Part shown: positions 34,911-44,980 of the stretch, piece after piece
How the letters are laid out: every line of letters starts with the position of its first letter
Position numbering within the stretch: position 1 is the stretch's first letter
Origin: Martinezella dioscoreae
GTDB lineage: Bacteria > Pseudomonadota > Alphaproteobacteria > Rhizobiales > Rhizobiaceae
Assembly: GCF_009176305.1 (NCBI RefSeq)
Contig: NZ_BLAJ01000003.1
Coordinates: forward strand, 806,001 to 870,000
Length of the DNA: 64,000 bases
Direction of reading: 5' to 3'
Notes under the pieces: generated by a model
Told to the model about the DNA's origin: nothing
The model's database searches: none
What the model saw: the letters and a program-made list of their open reading frames with translations, nothing else
Position numbers and translations under genes: made by a program

Positions 34911-34931
34911 CATAATTCGATGTCATTCAGG

Positions 34932-34966
34932 AAGCCGCTCGTGCTTTTTCACGAGCGGCTTTTTTC
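34932..34966 (+). terminator. Intrinsic terminator after fadD
   Basis: AAGCCGCTCGTG (34932-34943) and CACGAGCGGCTT (34950-34961) form 12-bp arms with loop CTTTTT, followed by a T run to 34965. Canonical. Confidence 0.92.
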
Positions 34967-35084
34967 GTTTTGGGCGATAGGTGAACTTGATTTACGCCCT
35001 ACATAGGGAATAGTTTTCGCGACCAATCTCAAAGCGCTTGGCCCGGTTTTGAAGGCCAGCAGCGCGAACCGCAAGGAGCCTCCC

Positions 35085-36710
35085 ATGAACGCCCTCGTCG
35101 ACCAACTGAAGAGCACCGCATCGGCAACGAAGGCCACGGATATTCGCGCCGCCTTCGCCGCCGATCCGAAACGCTTTTCCCGCTTCAGCGCCTCGTTCGA
35201 CGATCTGTTGATGGATTACTCCAAGACGGCTGTTAACGACGATATCCTCGCCCTGCTCGAGAAGCTCGCAGCCGAGGGCGGCGTTGCCGCCAAGCGCGAG
35301 GAAATGTTTTCCGGCGTCGCGATCAACTTCACCGAAAATCGCGCCGTTCTGCACACTGCGCTGCGCAACCGCTCGAACAAGCCGGTGCTCGTCGACGGCA
35401 AGGATGTCATGCCCGACGTCAATGCTGTTCTGGCCGCCATGGGCAAGTTTGCCGACGGCATCCGCTCTGGCGCACTCAAGGGCTCCACGGGCAAGGCGAT
35501 CACCGATGTCATCAATATCGGCATCGGCGGCTCCGATCTCGGGCCGGTCATGGCAACGCTGGCGCTCGCCCCCTACCACGACGGCCCGCGTTCGCACTTC
35601 ATCTCGAATATCGATGGCGCCCATATCGCCGATATCCTGAAGCTCGTTAAGCCGGAAACGACGCTCTTCATCGTTGCTTCGAAGACCTTCACGACCATCG
35701 AGACGATGACGAACGCCCAGACGGCGCGCAAGTTCATCGCCGACGCGCTCGGCGAAGCTGCCGTGCAGCATCACTTCGCCGCCGTTTCGACGGCGCTCGA
35801 TAAGGTCGCCGCCTTCGGTATCGACAGTGAACGCGTCTTTGGCTTCTGGGATTGGGTTGGCGGCCGCTATTCGATCTGGTCGGCGATCGGCCTGCCGCTG
35901 ATGATCGCGATCGGCCCGGAAAACTTCGGCAAATTCCTCGATGGCGCGCATGCGATGGACAACCATTTCCGCCAGGCGCCATTCAAGGAAAACCTGCCGA
36001 TGCTGCTCGGCCTTATCGGCTTCTATCACCGCAACGTGCTCGGCTATCCGACGCGTGCGATCCTGCCCTATGACCAGCGTCTCTCGCGCTTCCCGGCCTA
36101 TCTGCAGCAGCTGGATATGGAATCGAACGGCAAGGGTGTCACCATCGACGGCACGCCGGTCGAAGGCAATTCCGGTCCGGTCGTCTGGGGCGAGCCCGGC
36201 ACCAACGGCCAGCACGCCTTCTATCAGCTCATCCATCAGGGTACGAGCATCATCCCGGCCGAATTCATGATCGCCGCCAACGGCTTCGAGCCGGAGCTGC
36301 GCCACCAGCACGACCTGCTGATGGCCAACTGCCTGGCACAGTCGGAAGCGCTGATGAAGGGCCGCACCTTCGAGGAAGCCAAGGCTCAGCTCACCTCCAA
36401 GGGCATGGACGACAAGAAGGCTGATTTCATCGCGCCGCACCGCGTCTTCACCGGCAACCGCCCGTCGATCACCTTCGTCTATGACAAGCTGACGCCCTTT
36501 GCGCTCGGCCGCCTGATCGCGCTTTACGAACATCGCGTCTTCGTCGAGGGCGTGCTCTTCCGCATCAACTCCTTCGACCAATGGGGCGTCGAGCTCGGCA
36601 AGGAACTGGCAACAGGCCTGCTTCCGGTCATCGAAGGCAAGGAAAGCGCCGCCGGCCACGATTCCTCGACGCAAGGGCTGGTGGCAGCGCTCGCAAGCCG
36701 CGCGAAGTAA
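35085..36710 (+). CDS. pgi: Glucose-6-phosphate isomerase
   Basis: 541 residues, full-length SIS-fold Pgi. Signatures are [42 protein letters not shown], the [19 protein letters not shown] segment and the C-terminal [16 protein letters not shown] with the conserved lysine. It interconverts glucose-6-phosphate and fructose-6-phosphate. The ATG at 35085 has AAGGAG 6 bases upstream; the frame from 35049 is less likely. The fructokinase gene lies on the other strand just downstream, a functional link to fructose use. Confidence 0.97.
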   Translation: MNALVDQLKSTASATKATDIRAAFAADPKRFSRFSASFDDLLMDYSKTAVNDDILALLEKLAAEGGVAAKREEMFSGVAINFTENRAVLHTALRNRSNKPVLVDGKDVMPDVNAVLAAMGKFADGIRSGALKGSTGKAITDVINIGIGGSDLGPVMATLALAPYHDGPRSHFISNIDGAHIADILKLVKPETTLFIVASKTFTTIETMTNAQTARKFIADALGEAAVQHHFAAVSTALDKVAAFGIDSERVFGFWDWVGGRYSIWSAIGLPLMIAIGPENFGKFLDGAHAMDNHFRQAPFKENLPMLLGLIGFYHRNVLGYPTRAILPYDQRLSRFPAYLQQLDMESNGKGVTIDGTPVEGNSGPVVWGEPGTNGQHAFYQLIHQGTSIIPAEFMIAANGFEPELRHQHDLLMANCLAQSEALMKGRTFEEAKAQLTSKGMDDKKADFIAPHRVFTGNRPSITFVYDKLTPFALGRLIALYEHRVFVEGVLFRINSFDQWGVELGKELATGLLPVIEGKESAAGHDSSTQGLVAALASRAK

Positions 36711-36718
36711 GCTGATTA

Positions 36719-36856
36719 TCCACCTCCTCCTTGACGGGGGAGGTCGCCGCAAGGCGACGGGTGGGGGTGATTGAGCTCTCCGCATCAGAACGACCAAAGG
36801 ACCACCCCACCTCGGCACGACGTGCCGACCCTCCCCTCAAGGGGAGGGTTTTGCTG
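36719..36856. repeat. Rhizobial palindromic repeat unit
   Basis: Stacked dyads such as CGCC-GCAA-GGCG, with CACCTCC/GGGGAGGT-like arms, lie near 36720-36770. CCCTCCCC-TCAA-GGGGAGGG (about 36830-36848) is followed by TTTT and may terminate pgi transcripts. The composition and layout match the GC-rich repeats scattered in rhizobial genomes. Confidence 0.65.
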
Positions 36857-36888
36857 GCTGAACGCTCTATCCGAATATGTCGTGAAAG

Positions 36889-37073
36889 TACCCCCCTCTG
36901 TCAGCTTCGCTGACATCTCCCCCACAAGGGGGGAGATCATTGGGAGTTTGCCGCGCGCTCCGCAAACAAAGCAAGCGCAGTCGGTTCGATATCAGCTTGA
37001 GGTGATGAAGCGCCGCGAATTACCGATCTCCCCCCTTGTGGGGGAGATGTCACGACAGTGACAGAGGGGGTGC
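36889..37073. repeat. Large inverted repeat of the rhizobial intergenic type
   Basis: CCCCCTCTGTCA (36892-36903) is repeated inverted as TGACAGAGGGGG (37059-37070). Inner CTCCCCC-ACAAGGGGGGAG and CTCCCCCCTTGTGGGGGAG units lie on both sides. The two halves face each other across about 90 bases, like an ancient mobile or miniature element fixed between pgi and the fructokinase gene. Confidence 0.7.
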
Positions 37074-37107
37074 AGCACTCTCCCCGCTTCCGAAAGCCGA
37101 TAAACGA

Positions 37108-38034
37108 TTACAGCCCGATCTCATGTGCCCAGGGCGGATTTGCACCCGCGCGCGACACAGTCACCGCCGCAGCCTTGGCGCCCAGAGCAAGCGCATCCTG
37201 CAACGCCTTCTCGTTCAGCGATGCCACCTGCGCCTTGGTCAGCAGATTGTTCATCTTCAGCGATGCCAGGATGCCGGCATCGAAGGTATCACCAGCCCCG
37301 ACCGTATCGACGACCGTGACGCGCTCGCTCGGCACCGAGACCTTCAGCGACTTCGTATAGCCGGTTGCGCCTTCGGCACCCTTGGTGATGACGACGAGCT
37401 TGGCGCCCTGGTTCAGCCAATGGGCGGCGAGTTCGTCGTGATTGCCAGCAATACCGAACCATTCCAGATCCTCATCGGAGAATTTGAGAATGTCGGACAT
37501 GGCAGCCATCCGGCTGATGCGACCCATATGAGCCGCCTTGTCCTTGATGAAGCCCGGACGAATGTTCGGATCTAGCGAGATGACGCGGCTCTGGTGCTCG
37601 CGCTTCATCAGCGCCTCGTAGGTCGCGCCGCAGGGATCGGGGATGAGGCTGATCGCACCGAAATGCAGAGCTTCGCAATCAGTACCGAGCGTCGGGAGAT
37701 CCGCCTCGGTGATCATGCGGCCAGCCGTGCCTTCATCGTAGAAGGCATAGGTCGCCTGACCATTGACGAGCTTGACGAAAGCAATCGTGCTTGGACGCGG
37801 CGTGATGGCGCAATAGCTGAAATCCACCTTGGCGGCCGACAACGTGTCGCGCAGGATTTCGCCCATCATGTCATCGGCAATGCCGGTGAAGAAGCCCGTG
37901 GGAATGCCGAGACGACCAAGCGCGATCGCAGTGTTGAAGATCGCGCCGCCGGCGTAAGGGGCGAAGCCCTTCTCACCTAGCGTCGTATCCCGCGGCAGCA
38001 TATCGATCAAAGCTTCGCCACAGCACAATATCAT
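37108..38034 (-). CDS. frk: Fructokinase (PfkB family)
   Basis: 308 residues, ribokinase/PfkB fold. The N terminus MILCCGEALIDMLP and YAGGAIFNTAIALGRLG form the substrate lid region, and VVDTVGAGDTFDAGILASL holds the anion hole and catalytic aspartate. It should make fructose-6-phosphate from fructose. GGGAGGCCGGA precedes the ATG. Near pgi and about 6 kb from the frc uptake operon, which fits a fructose route. Adenosine or other sugar kinases share the fold, but the overall match is to fructokinase. Confidence 0.88.
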   Translation of the reverse strand: MILCCGEALIDMLPRDTTLGEKGFAPYAGGAIFNTAIALGRLGIPTGFFTGIADDMMGEILRDTLSAAKVDFSYCAITPRPSTIAFVKLVNGQATYAFYDEGTAGRMITEADLPTLGTDCEALHFGAISLIPDPCGATYEALMKREHQSRVISLDPNIRPGFIKDKAAHMGRISRMAAMSDILKFSDEDLEWFGIAGNHDELAAHWLNQGAKLVVITKGAEGATGYTKSLKVSVPSERVTVVDTVGAGDTFDAGILASLKMNNLLTKAQVASLNEKALQDALALGAKAAAVTVSRAGANPPWAHEIGL

Positions 38035-38111
38035 TCCGGCCTCCCAAAGAGCGCGTCTGTCTTATCCAGTTACATAAATCGATTAGATAGATTCAATGCA
38101 AAAGCAAAGTG

Positions 38112-38810
38112 TCAGTTTGTCGGCAGCTCCGAAATGCCGCCATTCCAGCCGGACCAGGCGAGCGGCGCATTGAGAAAGGCCTCGACTTCTTCCAGCGTCT
38201 TGTCGTCGAACAGCTTCTGCTCCTTGGCGACGGCGAGCACTTCGCGCCAGGTCGTGATGTATTGCAGGCTGACTTTCCGGTTGGCAAAGCGTTCGACCGC
38301 CTCGGGAAAGATGCCGTAATAGAACAGCGCCATGCCGTGATCGACGATGCCGCCAGCCGCACGAATGGCGTCGATGAAGGTGAACATGCTGCCGCCAGCC
38401 GTCGTCAGATCCTCGATGACGAGCACGCGGGCGCCCTCCTTCATGTCGCCTTCGATCTGGGCATTGCGGCCATGGCCCTTCGGCTGCTTGCGCACATAGA
38501 TCATCGGCAGGTTCAGGCGCTCGGCGAGGAAGGCGGCAAAGGGGATGCCCGCCGTCTCGCCGCCGGCGACGCAATCGAACTGCTCGAAGCCGACATTGCG
38601 AACGATGAGGCTTGCGGCGAAGTCCATGACTGTCGAGCGGATGCGCGGATAGGAAATCAGCTTGCGGCAATCGATATAGACCGGGCTCGCCATGCCGGAC
38701 GCGAATTTGTAGGGCTTGTCGGCATTGAAGTGGACCGCCTTGATCTCCCAAAGCATCCTGGCCATCAGCTCGGCCATGACAGTGCGATCGGTGAATATCA
38801 TCTGGGTCAT
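38112..38810 (-). CDS. pyrE: Orotate phosphoribosyltransferase
   Basis: 232 residues. The PRPP-binding motif [20 protein letters not shown] is clear, and the N-terminal [19 protein letters not shown] plus [17 protein letters not shown] are typical of PyrE. It makes OMP from orotate and PRPP in pyrimidine synthesis. AAGGAGG lies 7 bases before the ATG. The fructokinase gene follows 77 bases downstream on the same strand. pyrC of the same pathway lies at 42.4 kb. Confidence 0.95.
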   Translation of the reverse strand: MTQMIFTDRTVMAELMARMLWEIKAVHFNADKPYKFASGMASPVYIDCRKLISYPRIRSTVMDFAASLIVRNVGFEQFDCVAGGETAGIPFAAFLAERLNLPMIYVRKQPKGHGRNAQIEGDMKEGARVLVIEDLTTAGGSMFTFIDAIRAAGGIVDHGMALFYYGIFPEAVERFANRKVSLQYITTWREVLAVAKEQKLFDDKTLEEVEAFLNAPLAWSGWNGGISELPTN

Positions 38811-38935
38811 ACGAGGCCTCCTTCGCGAGCGCTAATGTTCCAGCGGCAATAGCAGCAAGCGGCCCGAGTTTCCAGACGTATGAAAGCTTTTGCCAATATC
38901 CTCTCGGCTGGCGCCCGCAGGGCGAGCCGAAGCAA

Positions 38936-39586
38936 TCAGCGCAGTATACCAAGATCGGCAGGAAGCATGGCCTTGAACAGCTCGATGACCTTATCGCCTT
39001 CTTCTCTTTCGATCGAAATCGCATAGCGCACCGCGGCCGCGACGAGCTGCATGGTCAATCGGGCCGTTCTTGCAAGTTCGGAATCGTCGCGCTCCGGCCA
39101 TAGGCGTTTTAGGACGGTCAGAAACGCCTGCGAATGCCATTCCATGTCTTCAGCATCGACCTGCTGCAGCAGCTTGTCGGCCTGAGTGGCATGCCAGATG
39201 TCGCGCATGACCGGCTCATTGAGAAACATGGCGTAGTAGCCATCGATAATGCGGCCAAGAGCGGATTGGAGCTGATCGCGGCTCTTGATCGTCGCCAACT
39301 CATCCTCGACGCATTGCCTGCCCTGCTCGTTGAAACGCTCAGCCAGCACGCGGATGATCGCCGTCTTGTCGGGGAAATATTGGTAGAGCGAACCGAAGGA
39401 GACGCCTGCCTTTTCGACGATCTCGCCCATGCGCAGCGCATCGCTGCCGTTTTTCGCAATCAGCTCGGATGCCACCGAAAGGATGAGGTCGACGCGCTCG
39501 CGGCCGCGCTGCTGGCTGGGTATGCGCCGTGGTGTGCCCGCCTCATCCTTGTTGCGCCTGCGTCTCGCGATCAGTTCCTGCGCCAT
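38936..39586 (-). CDS. TetR-family transcriptional regulator
   Basis: 216 residues. After a basic N terminus the TetR helix-turn-helix spans about residues 30-80: LILSVASELIAKNGSDALRM, then KAGVSFGSLYQYFPDKTAII. The remainder is a helical ligand domain. Divergent from an NmrA-like oxidoreductase and DUF1772 gene pair, which it probably represses. The shared 99-base promoter holds a palindrome and a direct repeat. Ligand unknown. Confidence 0.9.
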   Translation of the reverse strand: MAQELIARRRRNKDEAGTPRRIPSQQRGRERVDLILSVASELIAKNGSDALRMGEIVEKAGVSFGSLYQYFPDKTAIIRVLAERFNEQGRQCVEDELATIKSRDQLQSALGRIIDGYYAMFLNEPVMRDIWHATQADKLLQQVDAEDMEWHSQAFLTVLKRLWPERDDSELARTARLTMQLVAAAVRYAISIEREEGDKVIELFKAMLPADLGILR

Positions 39587-39602
39587 ACCATTCCCTGCCT
39601 GT

Positions 39603-39670
39603 GCCTGTTGACAGGCAATATAAGAGAGTTTATCACATTTCGCAAATGAGAGAATTTATCACATTTTGCA
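39603..39670. promoter_or_regulatory. Divergent promoter with palindrome and direct repeats
   Basis: GCCTGT-TG-ACAGGC is a perfect palindrome (39603-39616) and includes a TTGACA -35 box. It is followed after 17 bases by TATCAC. TTTATCACATTT occurs twice in the same direction, at 39629-39640 and 39655-39666, 26 bp apart. These are the best candidate operators for the adjacent TetR regulator. Confidence 0.6.
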
Positions 39671-39685
39671 CCGGAGGAGCTTGAA

Positions 39686-40516
39686 ATGCAGATCTCGACA
39701 ATTGCCATCATCGGTGGATTGGGAAAAACCGGCGGCCGGGTCGCCGAGCGGCTGAAAGAGCGCGGCATCGCGGCTCGCGCAGCCTCCCGCTCAACGACAC
39801 CACGCTGCGATTGGCAGGACCGCAGCACATGGCGGCAGGCACTGGAAGGCGCTTCTGCCGCTTACGTCACGTTCCAGCCGGACCTTTCGGTCGATTGGGC
39901 GGCAGAAACCATCGGCGCTCTGGCAAAAGCCGCTATCGAGGCTGGTGTGGAACACATCGTGCTGCTTTCCGGGCGTGGTGAAGACGGAGCCGTTCGCAGC
40001 GAGGAAAAACTCAAGGTCACCGGCATCGGCTACACGGTGCTGCGCGCCAGCTGGTTCAACCAGAATTTCAGTGAGGGCGCCTTCGTGGACGGCCTTTTGC
40101 AGGGCAAGCTCGCTCTACCGGCCGGCGATGTCCCTGAGCCTTTCATCGACGCAGACGACATCGCGGATGCGGCCGTCGAATGTCTTATCGATCCGCGTCA
40201 TCGCAACCAAACCTACGAACTGACGGGACCCCGCGCTTTAACCTTCCGTCAGGCGGTTTCCGAAATCGCGACGGCTTCGAACAGGCCCATAGAATACGAA
40301 ACGGTTCCGATCGACGCCTTTATCGCCGAGATGACCGCCTACGGCCTGCCGCGAGCGACGACGGACCTTCTGCATGAGCTTTTCACGCAGGTTCTTGATG
40401 GCCGCAATTCACCTGTCATGCACGGCATAAGGCAGATTCTCGGCAGGCAGCCTAAAGATTTTTCCGATTACGCCCGTGAAACCGCCGCAACCGGCATCTG
40501 GAGTATCCAGTCATGA
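39686..40516 (+). CDS. NmrA-like NAD(P)-binding oxidoreductase
   Basis: 276 residues, atypical extended short-chain dehydrogenase. The N-terminal Rossmann loop is AIIGGLGKTGGRVAERL, and LLSGRGEDGAVRSEEKLK and YTVLRASWFNQNFSEG follow the NmrA/QOR2 pattern. No catalytic Tyr-x3-Lys is evident, so it may sense redox cofactors or reduce quinones. GGAGGAG lies 6 bases upstream. It overlaps the following membrane protein gene by four bases (ATGA). Divergent from TetR. Confidence 0.87.
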   Translation: MQISTIAIIGGLGKTGGRVAERLKERGIAARAASRSTTPRCDWQDRSTWRQALEGASAAYVTFQPDLSVDWAAETIGALAKAAIEAGVEHIVLLSGRGEDGAVRSEEKLKVTGIGYTVLRASWFNQNFSEGAFVDGLLQGKLALPAGDVPEPFIDADDIADAAVECLIDPRHRNQTYELTGPRALTFRQAVSEIATASNRPIEYETVPIDAFIAEMTAYGLPRATTDLLHELFTQVLDGRNSPVMHGIRQILGRQPKDFSDYARETAATGIWSIQS

Positions 40517-40992
40517 CCTTTCCGATCATGAATATCGCTCTCATCATCGCCGCGCTCAGCAGCGGTCTTCTCGCCGGCGTCTATTTCGCCTTCTCGACGT
40601 TCGTTATGCAGTCCCTCGCCCGCCTTCCGGTCGATCAAGGGATTGCTGCCATGCAATCAATCAACGTTACGATCGTGCGTTCGCCCTTCATCGTGCTGTT
40701 CCTGCTGACGGCCGCGCTGTCGGTCTTCATCGCCGTTATGGCGATCATCCATTGGCGGGGCAGCGTGAGCATGATTATGCTGACGGGCGCCGCGCTCTAT
40801 ATCGTCGCGAGCTTTCTTTCGACCATAGTATTCAACGTGCCGCTGAACGACGCGCTCGACAAGATCGACGGCCATTCAGCCGAGGCGGTACAATTTTGGT
40901 CGACCTATCTCAGCGACTGGATGCGATGGAACCATGTGCGCACGGTCGCCTCGCTGCTCGCCGCATGCGCCTTCGTGAAGGCCATGTTCTGA
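40513..40992 (+). CDS. DUF1772 membrane protein (anthrone oxygenase-like)
   Basis: 159 residues with four predicted membrane helices (about 6-28, 55-78, 83-103 and 138-156). Family features include GVYFAFSTFVMQSLARLP near the N terminus, NVPLNDAL and WNHVRTVASLLAA at the end. Family members include anthrone oxygenases in fungi, but the bacterial role is unknown. Translationally coupled to the NmrA-like gene, so both likely serve one TetR-controlled response. Confidence 0.85.
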   Translation: MTFPIMNIALIIAALSSGLLAGVYFAFSTFVMQSLARLPVDQGIAAMQSINVTIVRSPFIVLFLLTAALSVFIAVMAIIHWRGSVSMIMLTGAALYIVASFLSTIVFNVPLNDALDKIDGHSAEAVQFWSTYLSDWMRWNHVRTVASLLAACAFVKAMF

Positions 40993-41030
40993 AAGCCTGG
41001 AAATGATGGGGCACCAGCCAAAACGGCCGG

Positions 41031-42185
41031 CTAGACAGCTCGCAGATAGGCCGCGACCTCCACACGGTTGCGGCCGTTTCGCTTTGCCTCATAAAGCGCC
41101 TTGTCGGCGGCACGTAACACATCGTCGAAGCCGAGCCCTTTGGCAGTGCCGGTCGCGATACCGGCACTGACGGTGCAGGCGAGAGATTTGTCTTCGATGC
41201 TGATCGCCCGCGCGGCAAAGGCATCGCGCACCCGCTCGGCGACCTGCTCGGCCCGGCCCGGCAGCATATTGTCAAGCACGAGCGCGAACTCCTCGCCGCC
41301 GAGGCGGGCCACAGTGTCGGACGACCGCAGGCCGAAGGAGAGCTCCTCCGCGAAAAGCTTAAGCACAAGATCGCCGGCAGCATGGCCATGTTGATCGTTG
41401 ATCGTCTTGAAGCGGTCTATATCGAAAATGATGACAGCCATCGAGGGACCGAAGGACCGGCGGCCGTAGAGATCGAACAGCGCGCGGCGATTGAGCAGCC
41501 CGGTCAGGGCATCGGTGATCGCCTCCTGACGATGAAATGCTGCTTGGCGCCACTGGTGCAAAGCGAGGGATAGAGCCCCGATCCCGGTCATTCCGGCGAT
41601 GCAGACGGCGAGGCTGACATCCTCCGCCCAGTTATCCGGCGCATGACCGAGCACGAGCTTACCATCGGCAATCAGCACGGCCGCGCATAAGGCAAAGGAA
41701 ATCGCCGTCAGCGTGTAAAGCGCCGTAATGCCGTAAAGCGGCGTCGGCGCCTCGCGCCGGCTGAGCCAATATTCGCGCGCCGTCAGAAGTAGCAGCACGC
41801 AGATGACAAGATTATCAGCGATGAAAGCCAGACCGTCGTAACCGACAAGCATCGGTCCGATCGATACTGTCATGCCAGACAAGCAACCAAGGGCAAAGCG
41901 GATCTTGGAAAGGCGACCCTTGCGAAACTGATAACCCGCCACCCATATCGTCGCGAAGCCGAGGAAGAATAAGACGAACGTCAAAATGGCGAAAATCGGC
42001 CTGGGATGGTCAACATAGGCGCCATAGGTGAAGATGCCACCGACGATAGGCACAAGACCGGCGGAACACGTCAGGAGGAAGGTATCGGGCCGACGCGAAA
42101 ACCAGCTTCCGACCAACGTGACCGCCAGGCATGAGGCGGAAACGCCGAGGGCCAGAAGAAGCGAGTTGTAATCGACCAGCATCAT
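41031..42185 (-). CDS. Membrane-bound diguanylate cyclase (GGDEF)
   Basis: 384 residues. Six or seven membrane helices fill about residues 1-200. The GGDEF domain follows, with active site GGEEF at about 296-300 and an inhibitory I-site RSSD at 287-290, five residues ahead. NRRALFDLYG and DIDRFKTINDQHGH are further conserved parts. The protein is expected to make c-di-GMP, with product inhibition. No EAL domain. The start is one of two adjacent ATGs. Signal sensed by the membrane part is unknown. Confidence 0.93.
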   Translation of the reverse strand: MMLVDYNSLLLALGVSASCLAVTLVGSWFSRRPDTFLLTCSAGLVPIVGGIFTYGAYVDHPRPIFAILTFVLFFLGFATIWVAGYQFRKGRLSKIRFALGCLSGMTVSIGPMLVGYDGLAFIADNLVICVLLLLTAREYWLSRREAPTPLYGITALYTLTAISFALCAAVLIADGKLVLGHAPDNWAEDVSLAVCIAGMTGIGALSLALHQWRQAAFHRQEAITDALTGLLNRRALFDLYGRRSFGPSMAVIIFDIDRFKTINDQHGHAAGDLVLKLFAEELSFGLRSSDTVARLGGEEFALVLDNMLPGRAEQVAERVRDAFAARAISIEDKSLACTVSAGIATGTAKGLGFDDVLRAADKALYEAKRNGRNRVEVAAYLRAV

Positions 42186-42379
42186 GCTCTTTCAACGGTT
42201 TGGTTTCTACCGCAGGGGATTGCTGCCACGCTAGGCCGTCAGGGGTATCAAATTAGTTACGGCAAATAATAAAGAAAATGTATTTCAACAAAATATACGT
42301 TTCAAATCCCGGCATACACCAATGGAGTGTCGCAATACGTCATATATATTTATATTTACTTATGTAGATTAGTCTGAAA

Positions 42380-43420
42380 TTAAATCTCGACGTCCCAGTG
42401 CAAAGGGAACATCGGGTCGAAGACGGTGACCGGACCGGCGCCAGTTTCGATCTTTGCCGGGAAGGTTACAGCCTCGGGCCGGCGCACGAGGGTAATACTG
42501 TCCTCGTTGACCGGCAGGCCGTACCAGGCTGGGCCGTTCAGCGAAGCAAAGGCTTCGAGCCTGTCCAGCGCGCCTTCCTGCTCGAAGACATGGGCAAGAC
42601 AGCTCATGGTGTTGATCGATGTATAAATGCCGGCGCAGCCACAGGCGCATTCCTTCAGCGGATCGACATGCGGAGCCGAATCCGTGCCGAGGAAGAACCT
42701 GGTATCGCCGCTGGTTGCGGCCGCACGCAGCGCCAGACGATGGCTTTCGCGCTTGGCGACCGGCAGGCAATAATAATGCGGACGGATGCCGCCGACGAGG
42801 ATGGCGTTGCGGTTGATGATCAGGTGATGCGTCGTGATCGAGCCGGCGAGGTTGGCCTTTGCCGATTTGATGTAGCTGATGCCATCTGACGTGGTCACAT
42901 GCTCCATCGTGACCTTCAGTTCCGGCAAGCGCTGGCGCAAGGGATCGAGCACGGTTTCGATGAACACGGCCTCGCGATCGAAAATATCCACTTCGGGCGT
43001 CGTGACCTCTCCATGAACGCAGAGCGGCAGACCGACCTTTGCCATGCGCTCCAGCACCGGCATTGCCTTATTCAGATCGCGCACGCCGCCATGCGAGTTG
43101 GTCGTCGCGCCGGCCGGATAGAGTTTGACGGCGGTGATAAGGCCGCTCTTCTTGCCCTCTTCGACATCGTCCGGGCTGGTCTGCTCGGTAAGATAAAGTG
43201 TCATAAGCGGTTCGAACCGATCGCCCGCAGGCAATGCCTTTAGGATGCGCTCGCGATAGGCCGTCGCATCCGCCGTGGTCACGACCGGCGGCACGAGATT
43301 GGGCATGATGATGGCGCGGGCGAAATGTCTGGAGGTATCAGCAATCACACCCTCCAGCATGGCTCCGTCACGCAAATGCAGATGCCAGTCGTCAGGACGG
43401 CGGATGGTGAGCTTTTGCAT
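42380..43420 (-). CDS. pyrC: Dihydroorotase
   Basis: 346 residues, class II (E. coli-like) PyrC. The zinc ligands start with [10 protein letters not shown], the carbamylated lysine is in [17 protein letters not shown] and EHVTTSDG supply more ligands, and FLGTDSAPH holds the catalytic aspartate. It cyclises carbamoyl aspartate in pyrimidine synthesis. The frame is open to 43534, but the ATG at 43420 ([13 protein letters not shown]) has GAGG upstream and is the family start. A 194-base AT-rich gap separates it from the cyclase gene. Confidence 0.96.
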   Translation of the reverse strand: MQKLTIRRPDDWHLHLRDGAMLEGVIADTSRHFARAIIMPNLVPPVVTTADATAYRERILKALPAGDRFEPLMTLYLTEQTSPDDVEEGKKSGLITAVKLYPAGATTNSHGGVRDLNKAMPVLERMAKVGLPLCVHGEVTTPEVDIFDREAVFIETVLDPLRQRLPELKVTMEHVTTSDGISYIKSAKANLAGSITTHHLIINRNAILVGGIRPHYYCLPVAKRESHRLALRAAATSGDTRFFLGTDSAPHVDPLKECACGCAGIYTSINTMSCLAHVFEQEGALDRLEAFASLNGPAWYGLPVNEDSITLVRRPEAVTFPAKIETGAGPVTVFDPMFPLHWDVEI

Positions 43421-43562
43421 GGGCGCGACCTCTGGAAATGTGAGCGCAATCTCGTCAGGAAACCGTCTCGGCTTCTTCGGGATCGTGCTCTTTGATATCG
43501 CGCTTCGATAGCACCATACGCCCCCGCAAAACAATCCGCGACGGCGCTTAAATAATAGATGG

Positions 43563-44195
43563 TCAATCCTGCACGATGTCGATGGTGACGTCGGCCGGGC
43601 GGCGGTTTTCGAGAATCAGCCGGCCATTCGGCAGGTCGTTGCCATAGACCTTGGCATGAGCAGCCTCCTCATCGAGCTTGTAGCCTCGCCAGCGTGCCCA
43701 TAGCCGCTCTTCCAGCACTTCCATCGGCGGGGCGAGCATGATCGAATAATCGAACATGCCTTCCAGCTCAGCCCATTTTCCCTGGCTGAACAGCAGATAA
43801 TTCCCCTCGATGACGATGAAGCGATGATCGGCCGAGACGATGCGGGCAGAGGCGATCGCAATCTCCCGCGAACGGTCGAAGACCGGCACGAGGACCTCCT
43901 GATCGGCGGCACGCACGGCCTTGACGATATCGAGGAAGGCGCGCACATCGAAACTGTCAGGCACGCCCTTCCGCTTCAAAAGTCCCTTCTCGATCAGGAC
44001 GGCATTGTCCATATGAAAGCCGTCCATCGGCAGGACTTCGGCGCTCTCGCCCCTCGCCTTCAAGGCCTTTACGACATTGTCGGCCAGGGTGGACTTGCCG
44101 GCACCGGGAGGACCGGCGATCGCAACCAGGAAACGTTTCGCGTTGCCGGCGCGCGCGATGATCTCGCCGGCAACATCGTCAAGAGAGACGCTCAT
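43563..44195 (-). CDS. frcK: FrcK-type kinase, fructose operon
   Basis: 210 residues, uridine kinase/pantothenate kinase-like P-loop fold. Walker A is [21 protein letters not shown] and [11 protein letters not shown] match the nucleoside/pantothenate kinase-like pattern. It is the last gene of the frc set and overlaps frcA by four bases. In Sinorhizobium the same place is held by frcK, a kinase not essential for fructose uptake. True substrate unknown. Confidence 0.88.
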   Translation of the reverse strand: MSVSLDDVAGEIIARAGNAKRFLVAIAGPPGAGKSTLADNVVKALKARGESAEVLPMDGFHMDNAVLIEKGLLKRKGVPDSFDVRAFLDIVKAVRAADQEVLVPVFDRSREIAIASARIVSADHRFIVIEGNYLLFSQGKWAELEGMFDYSIMLAPPMEVLEERLWARWRGYKLDEEAAHAKVYGNDLPNGRLILENRRPADVTIDIVQD

Positions 44196-44980
44196 GCAGC
44201 AACATTCTCGACCGGCGGAGCCTTGGCGCCGGTCATGAAAGCAACAGCATCGGACATGGAATAATCCTTGGGATTGATGACGGTCAGGCGTCGTCCCAGG
44301 CGATGGATGTGAATACGATCCGCAACCTCGAAGACATGCGGCATATTGTGCGAGATCAGGACGATCGGCAAGCCGCGGGCGCGTACGTCGAGGATGAGTT
44401 CGAGAACCTTGCGGCTTTCCTTGACGCCAAGGGCGGCCGTCGGTTCGTCCATGATGACGACCTTGGAGCCGAAGGCGGCGGCACGCGCCACGGCGACACC
44501 CTGGCGCTGGCCGCCGGATAGCGTTTCCACCGCCTGGTTGATGTTCTGGATCGTCATCAGGCCGAGCTCAGAGAGCTTGTCGCGGGCGCGCTTTTCCATC
44601 GCCGGGCGGTCGAGCATCCGGAACACGGAGCCGAGAATGCCCGGCCTGCGCACTTCGCGGCCGAGGAACATGTTGTCGGCGATCGAGAGCGCCGGCGACA
44701 GAGCCAGGTTCTGGTAGACCGTTTCGATGCCGGCCTCCCGCGCCTCCATGGGCGAGCGGAAGTGAACGGGCTTGCCTTCCAGCTTGATCTCGCCCTCGTC
44801 GGGGGTGACTGCGCCGGAGATCGCCTTGATCAGCGAGGACTTGCCAGCGCCGTTATCGCCGATCACGGCAAGGATCTCGCCGGGATAGAGGTCGAAATCG
44901 GCATTGTCGAGGGCGGTCACGCGGCCATAGCGCTTCACGAGACCGCGGGCAGTGAGGATGGGTTCGACGGTCGTGGTCAT
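44192..44980 (-). CDS. frcA: Fructose ABC transporter ATP-binding protein
   Basis: 262 residues, a single ABC domain. This differs from the double-domain RbsA type and matches FrcA. Walker A is GDNGAGKSS, Q-loop VYQNLALSPALS, signature LSGGQRQGVAVARA, Walker B VVIMDEPTAALG and switch H in LISHNM. The start at 44980 overlaps the frcC stop (ATGA) and has AAAGG upstream. The open frame to 45400 is a shadow of frcC. Confidence 0.93.
   Translation of the reverse strand: MTTTVEPILTARGLVKRYGRVTALDNADFDLYPGEILAVIGDNGAGKSSLIKAISGAVTPDEGEIKLEGKPVHFRSPMEAREAGIETVYQNLALSPALSIADNMFLGREVRRPGILGSVFRMLDRPAMEKRARDKLSELGLMTIQNINQAVETLSGGQRQGVAVARAAAFGSKVVIMDEPTAALGVKESRKVLELILDVRARGLPIVLISHNMPHVFEVADRIHIHRLGRRLTVINPKDYSMSDAVAFMTGAKAPPVENVAA

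Noticed and set aside
35000..36818. Long open frame (about 600 codons) on the minus strand opposite pgi
   Set aside because: It is the antisense of a clear pgi gene, has no ribosome site or recognisable domain, and high-GC codon bias creates such shadows. The same holds for long frames opposite metZ (2355-3719), argF/hslO (5696-7615), pstC (13418-15061), pstB (11211-12332) and the chemoreceptor (61998-63791).
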